DNA of 64,000 nt from Bacteroidota bacterium (GTDB lineage: Bacteria; Bacteroidota; Bacteroidia; UKL13-3): positions 16,150 through 80,149 of the forward strand of contig JAIXSO010000046.1 of NCBI GenBank assembly GCA_027484685.1, in the 5' to 3' direction. Position numbers and translations under genes: made by a program. Under the pieces are notes generated by a model that was not told the origin of the DNA, did no database searches, and saw only the letters and a list, made by a program, of their open reading frames with translations. Shown here piece by piece: positions 6,321 to 13,828 of this stretch; within the stretch, counting starts at the first letter, position 1, and every line of letters starts with the position of its first letter.

Positions 6321-7355
6321 TTAAAATGCTTTCCAACCTTGAGCTTTTAACTCGTGTTTTTGACCGCCTTTGCTAATCATGTTTACACCTTCATCGGGTT
6401 TGGTAACATGTCCAATTACGGTAAAATCAGGATGTTTTTCTATTTTTTTATAATCGCTTTGTTTAATGGTAAATAACAATTCGTAATCTTCGCCACCGCT
6501 TAAAGCAGTTAAAGTTGGATCTAAATCTAACTCGCGCGCCATATTATAAGTGGTGGCATCAATTGGAATTTTTTCTTCGTAAATGGTAATTCCCATTTTT
6601 GATTGATCGGCCAAATGAAAAATTTCAGAAGCCAAACCATCACTCACATCAATCATAGCTGTTGGCACAATTTCCAAAGCCTTAAACATATCAATAATAT
6701 CTTTTCTAGCTTCAGGCTTCAACTGACGTTCCAAAATATAATCGTGTCCAGCTAAATCAGGCTGCAAATCTGGATTATTAATAAATACACGTTTTTCACG
6801 TTCTAATAACTGAAAACCAGCATAAGCACCGCCTAAATCGCCTGTTACACAAACCAAATCATATTCTTTTGCACCATTTCGGTAAACCACTTCGTTTTCA
6901 GCAGCTTCACCAATTACGGTTACACTAATTACCAAACCTTGCTTGCTCGATGTGGTGTCGCCACCAATAACATCAATTTTATATTTTTCGCAAGCTAAAT
7001 TAATGCCTTCGTAAATTTCTTGAATAGCTTCTACACTAAATTTACTGCTAATTCCTAACGAAACTGTAATTTGTTTAGGCGTTCCATTCATGGCATAAAT
7101 ATCGCTTGCATTTACGCTTACCGCCTTGTAACCCAAATGTTTTAAAGGAAAATAACTTAAATCAAAATGAATTCCTTCTAGCAACATATCGGTTGAAACC
7201 AAAGTAACTTTTCCGTTAGTGGGATTAATCACTGCGGCATCATCGCCTACACCTTTAAGTGTATTATTCTTTAATTCAATGTGTTGCGTAAGTTGTTTAA
7301 TTAAGCCAAATTCGCCAATTGTTTCTAATTTTGTTATTTCAGGTTCATTAAACAT
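6321..7355 (-). CDS. thiL: Thiamine-monophosphate kinase
   Basis: The 344-residue protein has the ThiL pattern: KGVGDDAAVI near the N-terminus, VSTDMLLEGIHFDL, VSVNASDIYAMNGTP, the GGDTTSS loop, ALSGGEDYELLF and a C-terminal IGHV. It phosphorylates thiamine monophosphate to the diphosphate cofactor. It belongs to the PurM/ThiL fold and is cytoplasmic. It is transcribed divergently from the carotenoid genes; no other thiamine gene is nearby. Confidence 0.93.
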   Translation of the reverse strand: MFNEPEITKLETIGEFGLIKQLTQHIELKNNTLKGVGDDAAVINPTNGKVTLVSTDMLLEGIHFDLSYFPLKHLGYKAVSVNASDIYAMNGTPKQITVSLGISSKFSVEAIQEIYEGINLACEKYKIDVIGGDTTSSKQGLVISVTVIGEAAENEVVYRNGAKEYDLVCVTGDLGGAYAGFQLLEREKRVFINNPDLQPDLAGHDYILERQLKPEARKDIIDMFKALEIVPTAMIDVSDGLASEIFHLADQSKMGITIYEEKIPIDATTYNMARELDLDPTLTALSGGEDYELLFTIKQSDYKKIEKHPDFTVIGHVTKPDEGVNMISKGGQKHELKAQGWKAF

Positions 7356-7414
7356 GGGCGCAAATTACTAAAAATATAATAAGTGAAAGAATAGAAAAAG
7401 CTATTTTTTATTTT

Positions 7415-7447
7415 TTTGTAACAATTAAAAACCCAATGTTACATTTG
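7415..7447 (+). promoter_or_regulatory. Promoter of the carotenoid operon
   Basis: TTTG at 7415-7418 and TACATTTG at 7440-7447 match TTG / TAnnTTTG with a 21-base spacer. The crtD start at 7464 follows by 16 bases, giving a short leader. Confidence 0.65.
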
Positions 7448-7463
7448 GGGTTATAAATCAAAG

Positions 7464-8942
7464 ATGAAAATAGTAATAATTGGCTCTGGAATAGCTGGCT
7501 TAGCCAGTGCTGTTAGGCTTCAAGCAATGGGCTTTAAAGTAACAGCTTTGGAAGCCAATGCTTATTTTGGTGGAAAATTAACCGAGTTTACACAGCAAGG
7601 CTTTAGGTTTGATGCTGGTCCTTCGCTTTTTACATTGCCTCAGCTTGTGCTTGAACTGTATGATATTGCAAAGCAAAATAAAAACAATTTTGAATACTTG
7701 CAGTTGGAAAAAGCGTGCAATTATTTTTATGAAGATGGAACATGTTTTACAGCTTACCATCAGCCAGAAAAAATGGCCAATGAACTAAACCAGAAATTAG
7801 GAGTAAGCAATCCTAAACCATTTTTTCAATACCTTAAAAATGCGGAATTTAGGTATAAAACTACCACACCCATTTTTATAGAAAGCAGTTTACATAAGGT
7901 AAAAAACTTTTTAAACTTAGCTACGCTTAAAGGCATTTTAAGTATTCCAAAACTTAATTTGTTTAACAGCATGAACCATGAAAATGAGCAAATTTTTACC
8001 GATAAAAGGTTGGTTCAATACTTTAATAGATTTGCTACTTACAATGGCAGTAACCCATATCAGTCGCCAGCTTTGCTAAACATGATTCCGCATTTGGAAA
8101 GTAATATTGGAACTTTTTTTCCTAAAAATGGCATGCACCAAATTAGCCAAAGTATTTACCAATTGGCTTTGGGGTTGGGAGTAAAATTTGAGTTTAATAA
8201 AAAGGTTTCTGAAATAGTTTTAACTAAAAATAACAAGCAAGTAAAAGGCGTAAAAGTAGGCGAGGAATTTTATGAAGCAGATATAGTTTTATCTAACATG
8301 GATATTTATCCAACTTATAAAAAATTATTATCTCAAGTAAAACATCCTGAAAAAATTTTGGTGCAGGAAAAGTCTTCGTCAGCTTTAATTTTTTATTGGG
8401 GAATTAACAAACAATTTGCCAAGTTAGATTTGCATAACATACTTTTTACCGAAAATTACCAAGCTGAATTTGACCACATTTTTAGTAAAAAAACCATTTA
8501 TAGCGACCCAACAATTTACATTAACATTACCTCGAAATACAAGCCAGATGATGCACCTGCGGGTTGTGAGAATTGGTTCTTAATGATAAATACACCTAAT
8601 AACCAAGGGCAAAATTGGGATGAATTAATTGCTGAAGCACGAAAAAATATTGTATCAAAATTAAATCGTTTATTGAAAACCGATATTGAAAAACACATTG
8701 TAACAGAAAATATTATAGATCCACGAAGTATTGAAAGCAAAACCAGCAGCCACCTTGGTGCGCTTTATGGCAATGCAAGTAATAATAGGTATGCAGCATT
8801 TTTAAGGCATAAAAATTTTAGTTCTAATATAAAAGGATTGTACTTTTGTGGCGGTTCGGTGCATCCAGGAGGAGGAATTCCTTTGTGTTTAAATTCGGCT
8901 AAAATTGCGGCTGGTTTAATTAAGGATGATTATGGAAAGTAA
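7464..8942 (+). CDS. crtD: Carotenoid desaturase, probably 1-hydroxycarotenoid 3,4-desaturase
   Basis: The 492-residue flavoprotein has an N-terminal dinucleotide motif (IIGSGIAGLASAVRL ... ALEANAYFGGK) and a C-terminal FAD block (GLYFCGGSVHPGGGIPLCLNSAKIAAG) of the CrtI/CrtD family. Features such as EANAYFGGKL, RFDAGPSLFTLP and RFATYNGSNPYQSPALLNMIPHLE resemble Bacteroidota CrtD rather than CrtI. Pairing with CruF fits a pathway that hydrates then 3,4-desaturates the carotenoid end. CrtI cannot be excluded. It is the first gene of a run with cruF, crtZ and crtYcd. Confidence 0.75.
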   Translation: MKIVIIGSGIAGLASAVRLQAMGFKVTALEANAYFGGKLTEFTQQGFRFDAGPSLFTLPQLVLELYDIAKQNKNNFEYLQLEKACNYFYEDGTCFTAYHQPEKMANELNQKLGVSNPKPFFQYLKNAEFRYKTTTPIFIESSLHKVKNFLNLATLKGILSIPKLNLFNSMNHENEQIFTDKRLVQYFNRFATYNGSNPYQSPALLNMIPHLESNIGTFFPKNGMHQISQSIYQLALGLGVKFEFNKKVSEIVLTKNNKQVKGVKVGEEFYEADIVLSNMDIYPTYKKLLSQVKHPEKILVQEKSSSALIFYWGINKQFAKLDLHNILFTENYQAEFDHIFSKKTIYSDPTIYINITSKYKPDDAPAGCENWFLMINTPNNQGQNWDELIAEARKNIVSKLNRLLKTDIEKHIVTENIIDPRSIESKTSSHLGALYGNASNNRYAAFLRHKNFSSNIKGLYFCGGSVHPGGGIPLCLNSAKIAAGLIKDDYGK

Positions 8943-8951
8943 TTGCATAAA

Positions 8952-9041
8952 AGGTCATGTTGTAAACATCTTCCTTGAATAAGAGTTTGATTGCTAATGG
9001 AAAGGTGCTTTTAAACAAGGAGGATTCCTACGGAATGACCT
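8952..9041. repeat. AGGTCAT...ATGACCT intergenic element
   Basis: The crtD-cruF gap is bounded by a 7-base inverted repeat (8952-8958 and 9035-9041). It contains a 20-base word (8961-8980) that recurs at 16066-16085 with one mismatch. No coding potential was seen. Confidence 0.45.
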
Positions 9042-9058
9042 AATAATTAAAAAGAAAA

Positions 9059-9703
9059 ATGAAAAAAGAAAATATTGCCATTATAATTTTAGCCATTTTA
9101 TATACTGTTGGGCTTTTTGGTTCGGCTGTTTTTAAGTTAGATTTATTATCACTTTCGCCCATTAATTTAATTATCAGTGCAGTGGTGTTGTTTTATTTTC
9201 ATCAACCCAAAAATACTTTTTTCTGGATTTGGGCAGTTGGTGTTTTTCAAGCTGGTTATATTTTAGAACTTTTGGGAGTAACCACGGGTAGAATTTTTGG
9301 TCAGTATTTTTATGGAAATAACCTTGGCTTAAAAATGGCCGATGTGCCTGTAATTATTGGTTTAAATTGGGTAATGCTTTGTTATGTTTCTATGCATGTG
9401 GCCGAATTGTTTTTTAATAAAATAGGTAAACAAAATACAGTTAACCCAATCATAAAAATTGCTTTAAGTGCATTGCTTATGTTGTGTGTTGATTTTTTAA
9501 TAGAACATGTGGCTCCGCAATTAGATTTTTGGTACTGGAAAAATGGAAGTATTCCTATTCAAAACTACACAGCTTGGTATATTTTTGCTTTTGCTTTTAT
9601 GTTTGTTTACCAAAAATTGGAGTTGCCATTAACCAATAAAGTTGCACCTTGGCTGTATGTTTTTCAATTGGTGTTTTTTGCCGGAATGAATTGGTGGTAT
9701 TAG
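9059..9703 (+). CDS. cruF: Carotenoid 1,2-hydratase-type membrane protein (CruF family)
   Basis: The 214-residue protein is almost entirely hydrophobic with about seven membrane helices. It has the CruF/DUF422 pattern: GVTTGRIFGQYFYGNNLGLKM, VPVIIGLNWVML, DFLIEHVAPQLDFWYW and a final FAGMNWWY. Family members hydrate the 1,2 double bond of acyclic carotenoid ends in myxol and related pathways. Its place between a CrtD-like desaturase and CrtZ/CrtY supports a monocyclic hydroxycarotenoid product. Confidence 0.8.
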   Translation: MKKENIAIIILAILYTVGLFGSAVFKLDLLSLSPINLIISAVVLFYFHQPKNTFFWIWAVGVFQAGYILELLGVTTGRIFGQYFYGNNLGLKMADVPVIIGLNWVMLCYVSMHVAELFFNKIGKQNTVNPIIKIALSALLMLCVDFLIEHVAPQLDFWYWKNGSIPIQNYTAWYIFAFAFMFVYQKLELPLTNKVAPWLYVFQLVFFAGMNWWY

Positions 9704-9764
9704 ATTTTTCTAAAAACAATTTTCAATTAAAGTGTTTAGTATTATAAAACGATTTTAAAAATAT

Positions 9765-10217
9765 ATGTGGTTTAATATTTTAGTAGTATTTGTTACTTTC
9801 TGGTTCATGGAGTTTATGGCTTGGTTTACGCATAAGTTTATAATGCATGGTTTACTTTGGTATTTGCATAAAGACCACCATCAAGTAGAACCAGGTTTTT
9901 TCGAAAAAAACGATAGTTTCTTTTTAATATTTGCAGTTCCAAGTGCTTATTGTTACATGACAGGATTAATGTACAACGATTTTAGATTATACATTGGAAT
10001 TGGAATATCTTTATATGGTTTAGCTTATTTTATTATTCATGATATCATAATCCACCAAAGGTTCAAAATATTTACTCATTGGAATAACCGATATGTAAAA
10101 GCCATTCGCAGGGCGCATAAAATCCATCATAAATATTTAGGAAAAGAACATGGCGAAAACTTTGGAATGCTTATAGTTCCGCTTAAATATTGGAAAAATC
10201 CTAATTCAACCAATTAA
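9765..10217 (+). CDS. crtZ: Beta-carotene hydroxylase
   Basis: The 150-residue membrane protein belongs to the fatty-acid hydroxylase superfamily and shows the di-iron histidine motifs HKFIMHG, HKDHH and RRAHKIHH. It hydroxylates C-3 of beta-ionone rings. It is followed after three bases by the lycopene cyclase gene. Length is normal for CrtZ. Confidence 0.9.
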   Translation: MWFNILVVFVTFWFMEFMAWFTHKFIMHGLLWYLHKDHHQVEPGFFEKNDSFFLIFAVPSAYCYMTGLMYNDFRLYIGIGISLYGLAYFIIHDIIIHQRFKIFTHWNNRYVKAIRRAHKIHHKYLGKEHGENFGMLIVPLKYWKNPNSTN

Positions 10218-10220
10218 ACC

Positions 10221-10907
10221 ATGAGTTTATACGCTTGGTTAATGTTGGCATCCTTTGTAGGGCCTTTTGCTTTAAGTTTCGATAAAAAAGTAGCGTTTTA
10301 CAAATGGTTTAAACCACTTTTTATTGGTATTGGCTTAAATGCTTTGTTATTTATTTTGTGGGATGGTTGGTTTACCCGAGCAGGTGTTTGGGGCTTTAAT
10401 AATCAGTATGTTTGGCATTATCGTATTAACGATTTACCTATTGAAGAATGGAGTTTTTTTATAGTAGTTCCTTTTGCAAGCGTTTTTATTTATGCCTGCC
10501 TTAAAGCCTATTTTTCTGATAATTTTTTTAAGCCCTTGGTGAATTACATCAACTATTTTTTTATAATAATTTTAGCACTGGCTTGTTTTGTATTTTATTA
10601 CAAAACTTACACTTTAGTAAACTGTTCTTTAGCGTTAACATTATTGCTTTGGCATCAGTTTTATTTAAAGAAACCTTATATGGGTTATTTTTGGTTTGCC
10701 TACTTGGTGCACTTAATTCCGTTTTTGTTGGTGAATGGCGTATTAACTGGTGCTGTAACGCCTGAGCCTGTAGTGTTTTATAATGCTACCGAAATTATTG
10801 GTTTACGTATAGTTACTATTCCAATTGAAGATACCATTTATGCCTTAACCTGTTTGTTAATTCCAATAACGGTTATGGAATATTTATTGAATAAAAGTAA
10901 AGTTTAA
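10221..10907 (+). CDS. crtY: Lycopene beta-cyclase, fused CrtYc-CrtYd type
   Basis: The 228-residue protein has six to seven membrane helices and two similar halves. Each carries a charged motif typical of the small cyclase family (NDLPIEEWSFF in the first half, IVTIPIEDTIYA in the second), equal to CrtYc and CrtYd joined in one chain. It cyclises lycopene ends. It is the last gene of the carotenoid run, convergent with the receiver gene after 13 bases. Confidence 0.88.
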   Translation: MSLYAWLMLASFVGPFALSFDKKVAFYKWFKPLFIGIGLNALLFILWDGWFTRAGVWGFNNQYVWHYRINDLPIEEWSFFIVVPFASVFIYACLKAYFSDNFFKPLVNYINYFFIIILALACFVFYYKTYTLVNCSLALTLLLWHQFYLKKPYMGYFWFAYLVHLIPFLLVNGVLTGAVTPEPVVFYNATEIIGLRIVTIPIEDTIYALTCLLIPITVMEYLLNKSKV

Positions 10908-10920
10908 TTTTTTAATTTAT

Positions 10921-11313
10921 TTATTGAGCAATCAATATAGATTCTAGTGTTTCTTGCTTTAAAGGTTTATGTAAAAATCCTTTCACCACATCATATTTAC
11001 GGGCTTTTTCAAAATCGTTTTTGTCAATAGATGAAGTTAACATTTGAATAGGAATCTCAAGGTTTTGAATGCTTGCTTCTTCTAAAAACTCCCACCCATC
11101 CATCATGGGCATATTAATATCTAAAAATATAATATCAGGTTTTATTGCATTAGTTTTCAGGTCGTTTAGGGCGGCCTCTGCATTCGAATAATTATAAATT
11201 TCTATTGTGTTATCAATATTATGAATAATTTTTCCGTTTAACCAATGCTGCATTTTATCATCATCAATCAGGCAGATTTTTTTATAATTCAATATGTTAT
11301 TACTGTTTTCCAA
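10921..11313 (-). CDS. Stand-alone response-regulator receiver
   Basis: The 130-residue protein is a single CheY-like receiver: acidic pair in LIDDD, phosphoacceptor Asp in IIFLDINMPMMDGWEF, Thr/Ser in MLTSS, and Lys in FLHKPL. There is no output domain, so it probably works by binding a partner. The usable start is TTG 11313; an internal TTG (11292) is another option, and no in-frame ATG precedes the receiver core. No kinase gene is adjacent. Confidence 0.88.
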   Translation of the reverse strand: MENSNNILNYKKICLIDDDKMQHWLNGKIIHNIDNTIEIYNYSNAEAALNDLKTNAIKPDIIFLDINMPMMDGWEFLEEASIQNLEIPIQMLTSSIDKNDFEKARKYDVVKGFLHKPLKQETLESILIAQ

Positions 11314-11701
11314 TGCTAAAGGTTGTTAGTTTTTGTTTTGTGTTTGGCATAACAAATTCATTCTAAAATTAAAAAAAACTTTTGGTTTTTTATTGATTTT
11401 ATATTTCTAAATAAATCAAATTTTCCCAAAGTTGTAAGTCATTTCCCAAAATGAAACTTATATATTCTGTTTATCTTCCACAAATCAGTGAGTTACTGAT
11501 AATAATGGGTGTTTTTAAACAATTACCTAAATATATAGTGCTAATTTGAAGCCAATATTTTTACTAGGTGCGATACAATACTAAATAACAAAATTTACAA
11601 ATCTGCTTAAATGAAAAATAGTTAAACATAAATACAAAAAGCCTCGCTTAAGTTAATAAGCAAGGCTTTTCTATAAGAAAATTAATTAAAATATTTTACA
11701 A
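11314..11701. other. 388-base intergenic region
   Basis: AT-rich spacer upstream of the receiver gene and downstream of the PhaE-like gene, both on the minus strand. Apart from the terminator at 11636-11670, no gene or conserved element was seen. Confidence 0.6.
11636..11670 (-). terminator. Terminator of the PhaE-like gene
   Basis: On the minus strand a stem AAGCCTTGCTTA pairs with TAAGCGAGGCTT around a short loop and is followed by a T tract. It lies about 30 bases after the stop at 11702. Confidence 0.85.
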
Positions 11702-13009
11702 TTATTTGGTAGCTTTTTTAGCTGCTTTTGGAGCTTCTTCGGCAGTTTCAGCAGTTAATTTAGCATTTTCTTTTTCTAATGTGCTAATACGTTTTTTCAA
11801 ATCTTGAATGGTTTTATATAATTCGTCCATTTCTGAGCGATTAATAATGGGCAATTTATCCATTGCTTTTTCCATTTGCTTTTCAATTTTACCTTTAAGG
11901 TTTAATTGTAATGAACTTACTTCGCTCATTAATTTTGAATACTCAGGAGTTTCAAATAATTGAACAAAGTGTTTATCGTTGGTATTTAACCAGTTTTTGT
12001 AAACATCAGCAAATTCTTTTACATCTTCACCATTTCTAATTTTAGCATACATGTTTTCAGCTACTTCGTCCATAGCTTTCATACCCGTAGTGTACATCAT
12101 GTATTGCATTTGGTTATTTTTGGTATTGTAAGCAGTCATCATTTCTACTAATTCTTTCATAGTTTCCATGTTAGCCATGCTAGGGTTGCTACCAAAAAGT
12201 TTGGTTAATGGAGCCATTGAGGTTTGCATTTGAGCATACATTTGATTGTAATTGTTCATCATGCTATCCATAATTGGGTTTGAGTTAAACATATTACTCA
12301 TGTTGTTTTTCATGTTGTCGTAATTTGTTTTACCATTATCCATCATTTTGTACATGTTCTCTTTCATTGATGTCATCATGGTATTATCCATTAAGTTTTT
12401 CATCATGTCAGGATTCATGTTAAACATTTTATCCATCATATCTTTGTAAGCAGTAGTATTAAACATGCTTTTAAACATTTCAGGAGTAAAAGTTTTATCG
12501 TTTAAGCTTTTCATCATAGGCATAAAAAACTGAAAAGTTTTCATATACATATCTGAATTGTTAAACATGTCGGCAAAATAGTTTTTGGTTTCACCATTAT
12601 TAAAATTTTTCATCATTTCGTTATAACTATCAGTCATAGCGCTTTTCCATGAGTTGAAGGCATTCATCATACCATCCATATTCATGTTTTTCATGTCAAA
12701 GCCATTATTCATGTTTGGAACCATATTCATGCTCATTTCCATCCATTGCTTTGCCATTTCATTTTGTTTGTTAAAATAATTGGTAAAAAATTCCATACCA
12801 TTTTGCATGTTATTGTTTTCGCCATTTAATTGGTTAAACCAACTCATTTGACTGTCGTACCATTTTTTAAAGTTTTCAGAATCCATGCTCATATTAGTGC
12901 CGTTAGTCATGGTTTGTTGCATAGTTTTAGCAGCATTTGTCATAGTTTCCATAGCTTGTTTTTGCATATCAGCCATGGTTTCAAACATGTTTTTTGTGGT
13001 GTTTTCCAT
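11702..13009 (-). CDS. PhaE-like subunit of class III PHA synthase, Met/Asn-rich
   Basis: The last ~130 residues match PhaE: FADVYKNWLNTNDKHFVQLFETPEYSKL, LKGKIEKQMEKAMDKLP, RSEMDELYKTIQDLKKRISTLEKEN, ending in an Ala/Lys tail (AEEAPKAAKKATK). The rest is extraordinarily rich in Met and Asn: about 72 Met in 435 residues by eye, nearly all in the first 330. PhaE partners PhaC on polyhydroxyalkanoate granules. No phaC lies in the window, but a MaoC/PhaJ-like gene is divergent from it. ATG 13009 is chosen; the frame extends to a TTG 39 bases upstream. A promoter lies at 13070-13099. Confidence 0.75.
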   Translation of the reverse strand: MENTTKNMFETMADMQKQAMETMTNAAKTMQQTMTNGTNMSMDSENFKKWYDSQMSWFNQLNGENNNMQNGMEFFTNYFNKQNEMAKQWMEMSMNMVPNMNNGFDMKNMNMDGMMNAFNSWKSAMTDSYNEMMKNFNNGETKNYFADMFNNSDMYMKTFQFFMPMMKSLNDKTFTPEMFKSMFNTTAYKDMMDKMFNMNPDMMKNLMDNTMMTSMKENMYKMMDNGKTNYDNMKNNMSNMFNSNPIMDSMMNNYNQMYAQMQTSMAPLTKLFGSNPSMANMETMKELVEMMTAYNTKNNQMQYMMYTTGMKAMDEVAENMYAKIRNGEDVKEFADVYKNWLNTNDKHFVQLFETPEYSKLMSEVSSLQLNLKGKIEKQMEKAMDKLPIINRSEMDELYKTIQDLKKRISTLEKENAKLTAETAEEAPKAAKKATK

Positions 13010-13351
13010 TATTGTAAGTTTTATACTTTTGTGGTTGATTTTTAACAAATTAGTGTTTCAAATCGGGCGCAAAAGTAGGCTTTTGTAAAAATAAGTCAAT
13101 CAAAAGGTTTATTATCAAAATATTAAACATTTGTAATCGCTTTACAGTGGCTTCAATTCATGGTACTTGATTTTTGTCATAATCATTTAAAGGAGGTTAA
13201 ATTGTTTAAATACTTAATCAACCATTTTGCTTTGTAATTGGTCAAAATATTAATTGATAGTGTTTAAATATTGTATCATAAAATTCAAAAAAATAAATAT
13301 CCTTGTAGTAATTTATTAAATGTTTAACAATAAAAACTAATTATTAAAAAA
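13010..13351. other. Divergent intergenic region between phaE-like and maoC-like genes
   Basis: A 342-base AT-rich spacer carrying the minus-strand promoter at 13070-13099. No further element was recognised and no clear TAnnTTTG box was seen for the plus-strand gene. Confidence 0.5.
13070..13099 (-). promoter_or_regulatory. Promoter of the PhaE-like gene
   Basis: On the minus strand TTG (13099-13097) and TACTTTTG (13077-13070) are 19 bases apart, a good match to TTG / TAnnTTTG. The predicted leader to ATG 13009 is about 55 bases. Confidence 0.65.
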
Positions 13352-13768
13352 ATGGCAGCACCCCAAGTAGGCGATGTGTTTACACACAACATTAAGTTCA
13401 CGCAAGAACAAGTAAATTTATATGCACAAATAAGTGGCGATACCAATCCGTTGCATACCGACCCAGAGGCTGGTAAAGCAAGTATTTTTGGTAGAAATAT
13501 TATTCATGGACATTTTAGTGCAAGTGTATTTACCAAAATTTTTGGTGCATTGTATTATGCCGAAGGACATATTTATATGAAACAAAACAATACTTTTTTA
13601 AAACCCATGTTTGTTGATACCGAATACCAAGCTGTAATTACTGTAAAAGAAATTTTTCCTGAAAAAAACCGTGTGTTATACGAAACAAAAGTAGTAGATA
13701 TAGCTACAGGAGCAGATACTTTGGTAGGAGAGGCTTTATTAATGAATAAGTTACAATATGTTTGGTAA
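13352..13768 (+). CDS. MaoC-type (R)-specific enoyl-CoA hydratase, PhaJ-like
   Basis: The 138-residue hot-dog protein has the hydratase-2 motif GDTNPLHTDPEAGKASIFGRNIIHG with the catalytic Asp and His, followed by HFSASVF. Family members hydrate enoyl-CoA to (R)-3-hydroxyacyl-CoA, the monomer for polyhydroxyalkanoate. The divergent PhaE-like gene supports this role, although MaoC proteins also serve other acyl-CoA pathways. A single short hot-dog domain is usual for PhaJ. Confidence 0.8.
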   Translation: MAAPQVGDVFTHNIKFTQEQVNLYAQISGDTNPLHTDPEAGKASIFGRNIIHGHFSASVFTKIFGALYYAEGHIYMKQNNTFLKPMFVDTEYQAVITVKEIFPEKNRVLYETKVVDIATGADTLVGEALLMNKLQYVW

Positions 13769-13828
13769 TTAACCAATCAACAATTAAATAACCAAAACTA
13801 ATTTTATAATAGTATTTACTATTAAATC

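Noticed and set aside
12830..13088. Hydrophobic ORFs opposite the PhaE-like gene
   Set aside because: They are the antisense reading of Met/Asn-rich codons (cat, gtt), which gives artificial His/Val/hydrophobic strings. No start signals or family match.
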